DNA of 64,000 bases from an uncultured Tateyamaria sp. (GCF_947503705.1 NZ_CANNES010000011.1:58371-122370); one strand, 5' to 3'. Counted from the first letter of the stretch, positions 9,497 to 18,749 are shown. The notes: generated by a model from the letters alone, not told the origin. Translations and numbers: made by a program.

Positions 9497-9524
9497 ACAC
9501 TAGCTGAGGATCGGCACTGCTCAA
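9497..9524 (-). promoter_or_regulatory. Possible sigma-70 promoter for the nitrate leader
   Basis: TTGAGC and TAGTGT separated by 16 bp on the minus strand. Transcription would begin around 9490, a few bases before hairpin 1, which fits a compact attenuator leader. The -10 is weak, and no convincing sigma-54 -24/-12 pair was seen. Confidence 0.35.
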
Positions 9525-9587
9525 GGATTGTGGTGTGGTTGCTGTCGAAAAAATGCCGCAATGCAGAAACTGCCTAATTTTGCGCCA

Positions 9588-10763
9588 TTAAAGCGGCCCG
9601 AAATCAAAGGTTCTGCCATCAAAATAAGCGTCCGGTCCAAGAATCATCTCGCCGCGTGTCGAGGCGACGGCAGTAGGGTGGGCCAGTGCGCCTTCGACTT
9701 TGGCCGAGGCGCCCGGCATATCCGCGTCGCTGGTCGCGAGGTGTCGGCGGTAAAGATCGGGGCGCAGACAATCGGCGGCGGTTTGCACGGTGCGCGCCTC
9801 ATCAAGGCCCGCGAGGCGGCTGATCTGCGCACCGATCCAAGCACCTTGGCTGCGCCAGGGGAAGTTTGTGGCCCCTTGATGGAACTTCAGGAAGTTCGGG
9901 ATGTGGACCGGCGCGTCACCATGCCGACACAGGATGTGCCCGGTCAGGGCAGGGTCAATGGCATGGTCCGGCAAGTCGAGATGTTCGCTGCGTGCCAGGA
10001 TTTCACTGGCCAAAGGCTGGTTCTCGGCCTGGCCTAGCCAGCGCGCGGCCCGGTAGACCGCGCGCAACAACACACCACAAGCCTCGTCATTCTCGGCGGC
10101 CCAGTCACGGCGCATCCCCAGCACCTTTTCTGGGGCATGTGCCCATATAGATGCGCCGGGCAAGATCAGTTCGGCCTGTTCCGTGCTGACTGCAACCGTG
10201 CCCCAAGGCTCGCCCACGCAGAACAGATCCAGATCGCCGCGCGCCACTGCATCGGCCATCAGCGGTGGCGGGGTCGTCACAATCGAAATCAGGTCAGACC
10301 GTGCGCCTTGGGCACCTTCAACCAGATACTCAAACAACAACCTGTGCATGGAATAGGGAAAGGGCACGCCCACGCGCAAAGGCTGATCGCGGCATGCCAG
10401 CAGGCATTCGATGGTTGCCCTGGGGTCGGAAAACTGGGGCACCCAACCACGGGCGCGCATATTGTCGCCAATGGCACGTGACACGCCGACAACCGTTCCG
10501 TTCGCGGACAGGACCAAAGGCGCGTCGATCTGTACCGGAGGCCCGCTTAGCCCAAGTGACATCGCCACGGGCATGGGCGACAGCATGTGGGCGACGTCGA
10601 GATGTTTGAGGGCCAGCAGATCGCGCAGGGCCGCCCAGGACGGTTGGCGCAGCAGGTTCAGCTGGATCCCCTCATCGGCGGCAAAGCCGAGCTCTTTGGC
10701 GATAATCAGCGGCGCGCTGTCCACCAAGGGCACATAACCGCAATTCAATGGGCGGCTCATCAT
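9588..10763 (-). CDS. nasS: Nitrate/nitrite sensor NasS (NrtA-like, cytoplasmic)
   Basis: 391 residues related to NrtA but with no signal peptide: it begins directly with the binding fold (CGYVPLVDSAPLIIAKELGF). In Paracoccus and Azotobacter, NasS holds NasT inactive until nitrate or nitrite binds. The ATG overlaps the nasT stop, so the two are coupled; a second ATG three bases later (10760) is equally possible. It lies directly upstream of the attenuated operon it should control. Confidence 0.9.
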   Translation of the reverse strand: MMSRPLNCGYVPLVDSAPLIIAKELGFAADEGIQLNLLRQPSWAALRDLLALKHLDVAHMLSPMPVAMSLGLSGPPVQIDAPLVLSANGTVVGVSRAIGDNMRARGWVPQFSDPRATIECLLACRDQPLRVGVPFPYSMHRLLFEYLVEGAQGARSDLISIVTTPPPLMADAVARGDLDLFCVGEPWGTVAVSTEQAELILPGASIWAHAPEKVLGMRRDWAAENDEACGVLLRAVYRAARWLGQAENQPLASEILARSEHLDLPDHAIDPALTGHILCRHGDAPVHIPNFLKFHQGATNFPWRSQGAWIGAQISRLAGLDEARTVQTAADCLRPDLYRRHLATSDADMPGASAKVEGALAHPTAVASTRGEMILGPDAYFDGRTFDFGPL

Positions 10764-11344
10764 TCCAACAGGTCCGCCGCGGTCAAAAGGGCGTGGGCCA
10801 CGTCGATGACCTTGCGGTTTTGCGACATGGCCGTTTTACGCATCAGCGAATAGGCCTCGTCCTCGGTAATGGCTTTGGCCCGCATTAGAATGCCCTTGGC
10901 GCGGTCGATGGTCTTGCGGTCGACGAGGGCCTGTTTGGCGATCTCAAGCTCGCGGCGCATCTGGCTCATCACCTGAAACCGGGCAATGGCCGTGCGCAAG
11001 ACCGAGCGGATGCGTTCCGGCTCCGGTGCTCCAACAACATAGGCGCTTAGGCCTGCGGTCATGGCGGCGGTTGTCATCTCGTCATCGGATTGATCCACGA
11101 ACATGGCCACGGGGCGATGCTCGGCCTGGCTCGCGATGCTCACCTGTTCCAGGGCGTCGCGATTGGGATGGGCCAGATCAATCAACACCAGATCGGGATT
11201 CAGATCGCCCAGCTTGCGCGCCAGCCCGTGGTCATCCCCAATGACAAAGATGTCGTCCCAGCCGTCATCCTTGAGAGCATCGACAATTTGCAGGGCACGG
11301 GCGCGGTCGGCCTCGACAACCGCGATTCTGAGATTGGTGTTCAT
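10760..11344 (-). CDS. nasT: ANTAR-domain transcription antiterminator NasT
   Basis: 194 residues: an N-terminal receiver-like domain (LRIAVVEADRARAL, DLVLIDLAH) and a C-terminal ANTAR RNA-binding domain with the typical DRAKGILM and EDEAYSLMRK helices (about 135-190). It is expected to bind the two-hairpin RNA in the nrtA leader and block the terminator when released by NasS. The start MNTNLRIAV is chosen because the receiver strand begins there; an ATG 39 nt upstream has no ribosome site either and adds unrelated sequence. Confidence 0.92.
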   Translation of the reverse strand: MNTNLRIAVVEADRARALQIVDALKDDGWDDIFVIGDDHGLARKLGDLNPDLVLIDLAHPNRDALEQVSIASQAEHRPVAMFVDQSDDEMTTAAMTAGLSAYVVGAPEPERIRSVLRTAIARFQVMSQMRRELEIAKQALVDRKTIDRAKGILMRAKAITEDEAYSLMRKTAMSQNRKVIDVAHALLTAADLLE

Positions 11345-11646
11345 GGGGATGATGTGTTGCAAACCGGTGGGCTTGGGAAACAACGATGCTGTTATGTAGC
11401 AGGGGACGGCGCATACATTTGGCCGAGTTGCCTAATTATCGGGCAAATCGCGATGAAAACGGCATATCCTTGGGCGGTTTTCGGGCGTGCGTCGCATAAT
11501 TCCCGAGTGGGCAAGAGGTACCCGGGCCAGTGCAGTTGAACCAGAGCACACAGCCTTGACGCGAATACACCCGTTTAGCGGTTAGAAACCTGTTGATCGC
11601 GGCAACTTCTGCGTGCAGGGTTCTTGAATAGTCAGAGGAACACATT
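11345..11646. other. Intergenic region between nasT and the cytochrome gene
   Basis: About 300 nt separating two divergent genes, so promoters for both should lie here. A weak -35-like TTGACG occurs at 11556-11561 facing the cytochrome gene. I see no clear operator, RNA element or small gene. Confidence 0.4.
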
Positions 11647-14643
11647 ATGTCGCGCTTTTGGTCAATTGCTTTAAGTCTTTTCATTTCATTGGGCGGAGGG
11701 CTGACAGCTCAGGCTCAAAACGTCGATGTGGCACTGCCCCTGCCGTCCGAGTTGCCGCTTCTGGATTATCAGTCGGTCCTATATCCCTACATCGCCAATC
11801 GCGATTATGCCAAGGCCGGTTGGGTCCGCGACAAAAGCTGGCGCGATACGGGCCCCTTCGTTCTGGACACCAGCTATGGCACGCACCCCGCTGTACGGAT
11901 TTACTATTCCCCCGAAGTAATCACCTGGCTCGAAGGGGGCCGAACAGGCACCATTCCCAGTGGCGCGATGGTGGTCAAGGAAATGGTGTCGCCCCCCTCC
12001 GCGCGCTATAACGAATATCGCGATATGCTGACCTACATGCATCCTGATGACCCCGCCAAGGTCGAAGAGATGATGCTGGATTACCTGCGCAAGGATGGCG
12101 GATTGAACTGGACCGTTATGGTCAAGGACGAAACGATTTCCCATGGTGGCTGGTTCTTTGCCTCTGTCGGCCAGAAGGCCACCATTGATACGTTTGACGC
12201 CCCGTTCACGCCCCCAAGCGGGTCAGCGGGTGACGGGATGTGCATGCGCTGCCACGCCTCTGCCGCCGAAGAGTTGATCTTTTCCAGCCTCGACAATATC
12301 GAAGGCTATCCCGGTGAGCCCCTGATTTTCCGTGTCGACGAAAGCTGGCGTGATCTGGATACCTTTCCGCCCGGTCCCTTTAACCTGCCTGCCGTGCAGC
12401 GCCCCGCCATGGGCGAAAGCGAGGCGCAGTTGATCGAGGATTATTTCCACAATGAAGGGGCGTTGCAGGCATCCAACGCCAAGGCGACCGCATCGCCCAC
12501 GATGATCAACCCCACCTTTGCCGCGATGTTCCCGCCCACGGACGGGATTTTCGTACGCCCCGGCGACGTACAGACCTTGCCCAGCGAATGGTTGGATCAC
12601 GTGCCTGCGCGCCCCAACGATACCCAGCATTTCCTGACCTCGGACAACTGTATTGGCTGCCACGGTGGCCTTGGTGGCCCACCCTCGGGCACTACCATGT
12701 TCCTGCAGACCGGTCCGCAATATGGCGATGGCTACAACATCTCGGAATATGGCGAGTGGCGCTGGTCCCCCATGGGGCTGGCGGGGCGCGACCCGATATT
12801 CTATGCGCAGCTGGAAAGCGAATTTGCCCTGCTTGAAGCGGCCGGGTCTGGTGATCTTTCGTCGAACCTGGGCACCACGTGCCTGTCGTGCCACGGTGCG
12901 ATGGGCCAGCGCCAGCTTGAGATTGACGCGCACAACAATCCCGACCTGGGCCTCGATGCCAATGATTTCAAAGTGGCTTACACGCTGCTGCACGATCCTC
13001 TGACCGAGGCAGAGAAGGCCGCTCAGGAGGCCGATGGCACCTATCCTTATCACGAATACGGCAACCTCGCTCGCGAGGGGATTTCCTGTGCCGTGTGTCA
13101 CCACATCGCGCCGCCGGAACGTGCGGCGGGCCAGCCGGAGTATAACAAGCTGGACACGTATCTGATGAACGGGACCACCGGTGTGTTCCGTATGACCCAA
13201 GCGGACGAATTGATTGGTCCCTACAATGACGTGCGCGTGAAACCGATGCAGAATGCGATGGGCATCACGCCTGTCGGCAATGACTACATCAAAGATAGCG
13301 AGCTTTGCGGCGCTTGCCACACCATCAATCTGCCAAATGTGGATGCACCAACGGATCAGCCCCTACCGGGCTATACCGCAGCGGATCAGGACGTGTTTAA
13401 CCAGTCTGCACTGAATGCCGCGGAACTTCTCTTTGAGGAATATGGTGTGACCTTCCGCGGGCCCTTGACCGAATTTCAACACTCGGTCGAACAGGCGACA
13501 TATATCGAATGGGTCAACAGTATCTATAGTGAGGATGCAACCGGGCAGTCCTGCCAGGATTGCCATATGAAAAACAGCTTTCAAGCGGTCGATGGCAGCC
13601 TTTCTGTCCCTGCCATCACGACCCAGATCGCATCGATTCAGGATGCGAATTTGTCAGAGGTGGAAAACCTGCTGCCTGTCGAGGACGTCGACGTGCCCTT
13701 CCGCGAGGATTACGCGCGCCACAACTTTGTCGGCCTCAACGCCTACATGATCGAGATGATCCGCCAATTCAGCGCTGAGATGGGGATGAGCCGGACCGAT
13801 CCTATGACCTATGCCACGAATGGGGCGCAACTGGCCCTGGATACGATCGAATTACAGGCCCGTCACGAGACAACAGATGTGACCGTTGATCTGTCGGCGG
13901 GCTATGGCGGTGTCGTGGCCAAGGTTGGCGTGACCAACAAAACAGGGCACCGCTTGCCGTCGGGTGTCGGATTCCGCCGTGCTTTTCTTGAGGTCAAGGC
14001 CGTGGACAAGACAGGAGACACCGTCTGGTGTTCGGGCTGCACCAATGCGGCAGGCGTGATCGTGGACGCGATGGGCGTTCCGCTGAACACTGAGTTCCTT
14101 GATGTGGTGCCACCTGGCGCGGACGAGGCGCTTTATCAGCCGCATTACCGCGTGATCACGGATCAGTCGCAGGTGCAGATATACGAGGAGCTGACACAGA
14201 ACGCCAAGGGCGAATTCACCTCCAGCTTTGTGCACCGTGTCCACCATCCCAAGGACAATCGCCTGACACCGTTGGGTACGCTGACGCCGGGCTCGGCTGC
14301 GTTCAACGAAAAGTTTGGCGACAGCGAAGTCACGGCCGCTTTCATGAAGGCGACGATGCCAGAGGGACTGGCCAAAAGTGATCCTGACTTTGTCCCCGGC
14401 AGCGACCAACTGGAGTATCGCATCACCTTGCCCGCTGGTGTGGCCCCCGGTGATGTGACGGTCACCGCGACGCTCTATTCGCAGGCAACGCCGCCCTATT
14501 ACCTCAAGCAACGGTTCGAGACGGCACCAGATGGCCCCGCCACCCAGCGGCTTTATTACCTCGCCAGCCGCCTCGAGACCAAGGGCACGATCATCGAAAA
14601 CTGGAAGCTGAAAACCAGCAGCGCGTCAGCGGCCCTGCAATAG
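11647..14643 (+). CDS. Exported hexahaem c-type cytochrome with P460-like N-terminal domain
   Basis: 998 residues with a Sec signal (about 1-24, ending AQAQ). Six CxxCH haem sites are visible at 199 (CMRCH), 335 (CIGCH), 412 (CLSCH), 481 (CAVCH), 554 (CGACH) and 636 (CQDCH). The stretch before the first site (about 40-205, with SHGGWFFASVG) resembles a cytochrome P460 fold, which normally ends in one CxxCH; the rest resembles multihaem cytochrome c554-like proteins plus a beta-rich tail without haem sites (about 720-998). AGAGGAA sits 6 nt before the ATG. The substrate is unknown: P460 relatives oxidise hydroxylamine, so a role in reactive nitrogen chemistry next to nitrate genes is possible but unproven. 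Confidence 0.8.
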   Translation: MSRFWSIALSLFISLGGGLTAQAQNVDVALPLPSELPLLDYQSVLYPYIANRDYAKAGWVRDKSWRDTGPFVLDTSYGTHPAVRIYYSPEVITWLEGGRTGTIPSGAMVVKEMVSPPSARYNEYRDMLTYMHPDDPAKVEEMMLDYLRKDGGLNWTVMVKDETISHGGWFFASVGQKATIDTFDAPFTPPSGSAGDGMCMRCHASAAEELIFSSLDNIEGYPGEPLIFRVDESWRDLDTFPPGPFNLPAVQRPAMGESEAQLIEDYFHNEGALQASNAKATASPTMINPTFAAMFPPTDGIFVRPGDVQTLPSEWLDHVPARPNDTQHFLTSDNCIGCHGGLGGPPSGTTMFLQTGPQYGDGYNISEYGEWRWSPMGLAGRDPIFYAQLESEFALLEAAGSGDLSSNLGTTCLSCHGAMGQRQLEIDAHNNPDLGLDANDFKVAYTLLHDPLTEAEKAAQEADGTYPYHEYGNLAREGISCAVCHHIAPPERAAGQPEYNKLDTYLMNGTTGVFRMTQADELIGPYNDVRVKPMQNAMGITPVGNDYIKDSELCGACHTINLPNVDAPTDQPLPGYTAADQDVFNQSALNAAELLFEEYGVTFRGPLTEFQHSVEQATYIEWVNSIYSEDATGQSCQDCHMKNSFQAVDGSLSVPAITTQIASIQDANLSEVENLLPVEDVDVPFREDYARHNFVGLNAYMIEMIRQFSAEMGMSRTDPMTYATNGAQLALDTIELQARHETTDVTVDLSAGYGGVVAKVGVTNKTGHRLPSGVGFRRAFLEVKAVDKTGDTVWCSGCTNAAGVIVDAMGVPLNTEFLDVVPPGADEALYQPHYRVITDQSQVQIYEELTQNAKGEFTSSFVHRVHHPKDNRLTPLGTLTPGSAAFNEKFGDSEVTAAFMKATMPEGLAKSDPDFVPGSDQLEYRITLPAGVAPGDVTVTATLYSQATPPYYLKQRFETAPDGPATQRLYYLASRLETKGTIIENWKLKTSSASAALQ

Positions 14644-14673
14644 GCCACCTGTCTTTGCTAGCAAAGCGTCCTA

Positions 14674-14706
14674 TCTGACCCACTTGGAACCAAGCCAAGC
14701 GGGTCA
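14674..14706 (+). repeat. Hairpin between cytochrome and kinase-like genes
   Basis: CTGACCC/GGGTCAG outer stem with an inner TTGG/CCAA pairing, immediately before the next start codon. No U-run follows, so termination is doubtful; it may reduce read-through or mask the downstream ribosome site. Confidence 0.35.
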
Positions 14707-14711
14707 GAGCC

Positions 14712-16058
14712 ATGACAGACGACACCTCGAAGGGACAGGCGCGCCCCGTGCCTGCAAGCCGGATCGCGCGGCTTGGCCGTTTGAGCACAATGACCGCAGG
14801 GGTGGCGGGCAACATGGCGGCGCGGGGCCTTGGCCAATTGGGGCAGGGCAAGCGACCCACGATGCGCGACCTGCTGTTGACCCCCGCAAATGTCCGCCGT
14901 GTGACCGACCAATTGGCGCAGATGCGCGGAGCTGCCATGAAAGTGGGGCAGTTGGTGTCGATGGACACAGGCGATGTGCTGCCTGCTGAACTGACCGAGA
15001 TCATGGCGCGCCTGCGTTCGGACGCGCATTTCATGCCGCCCGCGCAATTGAAGAAAGTGCTTAAGGCAGAATGGGGCGAGGGGTGGCTGCGCCGCTTTGA
15101 CAAATTCGATGTACGCCCGATTGCGGCTGCCTCCATCGGTCAGGTGCACCGCGCGCGGCTCAAGGACGGCACTGATCTGGCGATCAAGGTGCAATATCCG
15201 GGTGTGGCCCGGAGCATCGACAGTGACGTTTCGAATGTGGGCGCGCTGGTTCGCATGTCGGGGCTTTTGCCGCGCGGGTTCGACTTGGCACCCTATCTGG
15301 AAGAGGCGCGCAAACAATTGCATGAAGAGACGGATTATCTGCGTGAGGCGCGGTATTTGACACAATTTCGCCTGCTGTTGGCGGGGGATGACCGATTTGG
15401 CCTGCCACAGGTCCGCGATGATTTGACGACGCCCGACATTCTGTCGATGACCTATGTTCCCGGCGCGCCGATAGAGGATGTGGCGGAGTTGCCGCAAGAA
15501 ACGCGGGATCACGTGGCGCGCAGCCTCATTGATTTGCTGCTGCGCGAGCTTTTTGAATTTGGCGTGATGCAGACCGATCCAAATTTTGCAAATTACCGCT
15601 ATGACCCTGAAACTGGGCGGATTGTGTTGCTGGATTTCGGCGCGACGCGGCAAATTGATCCCGGTGTTGTTGCGCTTTACAGCAGACTATTTTCCGCCGG
15701 GATGGCGCAGGACCAAGGGGCTTATGCCGATATCTTGATGGAATTGGGCGTGCTGGCGCCGGATACTGACACGGCGCATCGCGACCAAATTTTGAAGATG
15801 ATGGAAATGGGCTTTGCCGATTTGCGCGGTGCGCCGACCTATGACTTTGCTGCGACCGATGTGCCACGGCAGATGCAGGTCAAAGGGATGGCGTTGGCCG
15901 AAGATGGGTTCGTCCCGCCGCCTTTGCCCATCGACGTGCTGTTTTTACAGCGCAAATTCGGCGGAGTGTTTCTCTTGGCCGCCAAGCTGCGGGCGAGGGT
16001 GCCTGTGGCCGAGATGTTGCAAAGCTATTTGACGAACCGCACAGACTGCGTGGCCTAG
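14712..16058 (+). CDS. ABC1/UbiB-family atypical kinase (COQ8-like)
   Basis: 448 residues with the family signatures: KxGQ motif (KVGQ, 77-80), the Ala-rich loop PIAAASIGQVH (about 136-146), the nucleotide-binding Lys in LAIKVQYPG, and the catalytic/metal segment MQTDPNFAN...LLDFGAT. The MQTDPN form (rather than the HADPHPGN of typical bacterial UbiB) matches the mitochondrial COQ8/ADCK3 branch. The likely role is support of ubiquinone biosynthesis at the membrane. No ubi genes are nearby. The last 4 nt overlap the convergent iolG stop. Confidence 0.85.
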   Translation: MTDDTSKGQARPVPASRIARLGRLSTMTAGVAGNMAARGLGQLGQGKRPTMRDLLLTPANVRRVTDQLAQMRGAAMKVGQLVSMDTGDVLPAELTEIMARLRSDAHFMPPAQLKKVLKAEWGEGWLRRFDKFDVRPIAAASIGQVHRARLKDGTDLAIKVQYPGVARSIDSDVSNVGALVRMSGLLPRGFDLAPYLEEARKQLHEETDYLREARYLTQFRLLLAGDDRFGLPQVRDDLTTPDILSMTYVPGAPIEDVAELPQETRDHVARSLIDLLLRELFEFGVMQTDPNFANYRYDPETGRIVLLDFGATRQIDPGVVALYSRLFSAGMAQDQGAYADILMELGVLAPDTDTAHRDQILKMMEMGFADLRGAPTYDFAATDVPRQMQVKGMALAEDGFVPPPLPIDVLFLQRKFGGVFLLAAKLRARVPVAEMLQSYLTNRTDCVA

Positions 16059-17050
16059 CCCGCCGCCACCGCCACCGGCAGCCCGGTTTCCAACGATTGC
16101 GCCGCCGCATCGGCCAGCATTTGCGCCTTGAGCCCGTCGACGATGCCCGGCGTCATCGCTGTTCCCTTCGCAATAGTCTGCGCGAATTGCGCCAGTTCGA
16201 TCCGATAGGCCTGGGCATAGCGTTCAAGGAAAAAGTGTTGGGTGGGGGCCGTACGGAACCCCGCCGCGTTGGCGACTTCGACAGTATGTTCCATCATGTT
16301 GCCCGCGCGCAGCATGCCGCCAGACCCGTGCACCTCGACCCGCTGGTCATAGCCATAGGCGGCGCGGCGCGAGTTCGTGATCTGGCAGATGGCACCGCTG
16401 GCTGTGGTCAACGTCACGGCGGCTGTGTCCACGTCACCGACGGCCCCGATGGCCGGATCAACCAACGCGGAGCCTACAGCGAACACCTGAACCGGGTCCT
16501 CGCCCAGCAGGAACCGCGCCATATCAAAATCATGGATCATCATGTCGCGGAAAATCCCGCCAGAGCGTTCGATATAGCTGACCGGTGGGGGGGCTGGGTC
16601 ACGCGACAGGATCGTGACCAACTCGACGGTGCCAATCTCTCCCTCCGCCAGCCGCGCCTGCAAGCTGGCAAAGTTTGGATCAAAGCGGCGGTTAAAGGCC
16701 GTCAGAAATGGCACGCCGGTGTCCTCGACCACCTTGATGCAATTGCGGATGCGATCGGCTGACATGTCCACCGGCTTTTCGCAAAAAATCGCTTTGCCCG
16801 CGCGGGCAGCTGCGTGGATCAGGCCATAGTGCGTGTCGGTGGGGGTGGCGATAATGATTGCATCGACGTCCGCACTTGTGATGACAGCATCCGCATCCAT
16901 CACCTTCGCACCGCTTTTATCGGCCAGCGCTTGCGCTGCCTCGGGGAATGCGTCGGCCACAGCGGTCAACGCGACGCCGTCCAGATGCGCGATAGAGGCG
17001 GCGTGGACCTGTCCGATGCGGCCACAACCCAAAAGCCCGATCTTCAGCAT
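16055..17050 (-). CDS. iolG: Inositol 2-dehydrogenase
   Basis: 331-residue NAD-dependent Gfo/Idh/MocA oxidoreductase: Rossmann start LKIGLLGCGRIGQVHA, the EKP motif (FCEKPVD) and the catalytic region GGIFRDMMIHDFDM. It converts myo-inositol to 2-keto-myo-inositol, the first step of the pathway whose later enzymes are the next four genes upstream. GGAGAA precedes the ATG at 17050. It is the last gene of the leftward iol operon, and the convergent stop overlap is 4 nt. Confidence 0.88.
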   Translation of the reverse strand: MLKIGLLGCGRIGQVHAASIAHLDGVALTAVADAFPEAAQALADKSGAKVMDADAVITSADVDAIIIATPTDTHYGLIHAAARAGKAIFCEKPVDMSADRIRNCIKVVEDTGVPFLTAFNRRFDPNFASLQARLAEGEIGTVELVTILSRDPAPPPVSYIERSGGIFRDMMIHDFDMARFLLGEDPVQVFAVGSALVDPAIGAVGDVDTAAVTLTTASGAICQITNSRRAAYGYDQRVEVHGSGGMLRAGNMMEHTVEVANAAGFRTAPTQHFFLERYAQAYRIELAQFAQTIAKGTAMTPGIVDGLKAQMLADAAAQSLETGLPVAVAAG

Positions 17051-17051
17051 G

Positions 17052-17882
17052 TTATTCTCCCTTGAAAGCGGACAGGACGCGACGTGTTGCGGTAACGAGA
17101 GGGTCGTGGGTTTCCTTGAGGATGCCGACCCGATCAAAGCGGGCAGGGTCGGCGTTGACGGCCTCCCGAAGTGCTGCCCCGAAGGCCATGCGCAGCTCCG
17201 TCCCGATGTTGAACTTGCAGATGCTGCTTGTGCGCGCCAGTGACGTGCGCTGCGCCATCGGCACGCCTGAGCCACCGTGGATCACCAGCGGCACGTCTGT
17301 CACCGCCTCGATTGCGCGGATGCGCGGCTCATCAAGCCCGCCTTCCTTGTCTTCTTGCAGATGCACGTTGCCGACAGAGATGGCCATAGCGTCTACGCCC
17401 GTTTCTGTCGCGAATTGCGCCGCTTCGTCGGGGTCGGTGCCAGCAGAATTCTCGCCGCCTGCATAACCCACAAAACCGATCTCTCCCTCACATGAAATGC
17501 CCGCCGCGTGGGCCATTTCGGCAATCGCCGCTGTCTCGTCGATGTTTTGCTGGAGCGGTTTGCGCGACCCATCAAACATGAGCGAGGTGAAGCCTGCATC
17601 CAGCGCCTCGCGGCATTCCTCAAACGTATAGCCATGGTCCAGATGCGCGACGACGGGCACCGATGCCCCTTCGGCCAGGTGGCGGTACATCTTGCCCAGG
17701 ATTGGCAGCGGAGTGTGCGCACGGCAGGACGGTCCAGCCTGCAAGATCACAGGCACGCCTTCCGCCTCGGCGGCGGCCACATAGGCGCGCATATCCTCCC
17801 AGCCCAGCGTGACCAGACCCGCCACCGCGTGTCCCTGTTTCAATGCCGGTTGCAGGACCTCCGCAAGGGTTACCAATGTCAT
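17052..17882 (-). CDS. iolJ: Class II aldolase of the inositol pathway (IolJ-like)
   Basis: 276-residue zinc-dependent class II aldolase, related to fructose-bisphosphate aldolase: AHLDHGYTFEE (zinc histidine region), SLMFDGS, and VIHGGSGVP near the C-terminus. In iol operons this enzyme cleaves 2-deoxy-5-keto-gluconate 6-phosphate to malonate semialdehyde and dihydroxyacetone phosphate. The start MTLVTLAEV overlaps the iolB stop by 4 nt. A fructose-bisphosphate specificity cannot be excluded from sequence, but the operon argues against it. Confidence 0.82.
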   Translation of the reverse strand: MTLVTLAEVLQPALKQGHAVAGLVTLGWEDMRAYVAAAEAEGVPVILQAGPSCRAHTPLPILGKMYRHLAEGASVPVVAHLDHGYTFEECREALDAGFTSLMFDGSRKPLQQNIDETAAIAEMAHAAGISCEGEIGFVGYAGGENSAGTDPDEAAQFATETGVDAMAISVGNVHLQEDKEGGLDEPRIRAIEAVTDVPLVIHGGSGVPMAQRTSLARTSSICKFNIGTELRMAFGAALREAVNADPARFDRVGILKETHDPLVTATRRVLSAFKGE

Positions 17883-18736
17883 TTGAACTTCGCGATCATG
17901 TCCTTGATGCCCGGAATGGTCTCCAATTGGGCCGCGTGTGTGGGCTGGAAATACTGCACCAATGAACGTTGGCTGAGGCCGCCCAGAATAGTGAAATAAT
18001 ACATCTCGTAGCCCGGCAGTACCGAACAAGGGTGGTAGCCCTTGTCGAGGACAATCGTGGACCCGTCCATGATGTGATAGGCGTCACCCGGTGCGTTGTC
18101 TTCGCGTTGCAGCATCTGCACGCCCGAGCCGTAATTGGGCTTGAACCGGAAATTATAGGTTTCGTCGTGGCGCGTCTCGATGATATTGCCATCGCTGTCC
18201 TGGCGGTCGGTGTCGTGCTTGTGGCTTGGAAAGCCGGACCAGCCACCTTGGCCAACCGTAAACAGCTCGGACACGAGCAGGCGGCCGACCTTATCGTGAT
18301 ACTTTGTGCCCAGGATGTGTTTGATCTTGCGGTGGGTTTTGGTGTCGTCGGACCCGTATTGCACCTTGTCCAGCTCGGCCACGCGCACGTCAAACGGCTC
18401 TAGCACCTTGTCGTATTTGGCGCCCGCGATGAAGGTTTCCGTCTCATCCGTGGTGCAGACCATCGTAACCTTGGCCCCGACAGGCACATATACACCTTCG
18501 GGTTCGCCGTCCCAAACATCTTCGGTCCGCTTGCCCAGACTGGCGAACTTCACCCCTTCGACCTCGACGTCCACGGTGCCCGTGGCTGGCACGATGCACG
18601 TCTCGTAGCCCGGAACCTGGTACTCAAATGCCTCGCCCTTCTTCAACTTGACGATGTTGAAATAGTTCAACGGCACCAGCGCGTCATCCGCGTCCACGAT
18701 AGGTTTGTTCTGATTGTCATGTGGGGCGATATGCAT
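17879..18736 (-). CDS. iolB: 5-deoxy-glucuronate isomerase
   Basis: 285-residue cupin-type isomerase converting 5-deoxy-D-glucuronate to 2-deoxy-5-keto-gluconate in inositol catabolism. Typical IolB stretches are visible: GGWSGFPSHKHD (metal-binding histidines) and the C-terminal GYEMYYFTILGG. AAAGGA lies upstream of the ATG at 18736. Its end overlaps iolJ, and the gap to iolC is 13 nt, so it is operon-coupled. Confidence 0.93.
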   Translation of the reverse strand: MHIAPHDNQNKPIVDADDALVPLNYFNIVKLKKGEAFEYQVPGYETCIVPATGTVDVEVEGVKFASLGKRTEDVWDGEPEGVYVPVGAKVTMVCTTDETETFIAGAKYDKVLEPFDVRVAELDKVQYGSDDTKTHRKIKHILGTKYHDKVGRLLVSELFTVGQGGWSGFPSHKHDTDRQDSDGNIIETRHDETYNFRFKPNYGSGVQMLQREDNAPGDAYHIMDGSTIVLDKGYHPCSVLPGYEMYYFTILGGLSQRSLVQYFQPTHAAQLETIPGIKDMIAKFK

Positions 18737-18749
18737 GGGGTCGGTCCTT

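Noticed and set aside
9434..9587. Possible sigma-54 promoter before the nitrate leader
   Set aside because: No GG/GC pair with the TGGCAC-N5-TTGC spacing was found; a weak sigma-70 pair fits the leader position better.
12223..13320. 365-codon minus-strand frame inside the cytochrome gene
   Set aside because: It covers several CxxCH sites of the plus-strand cytochrome and has no family features.
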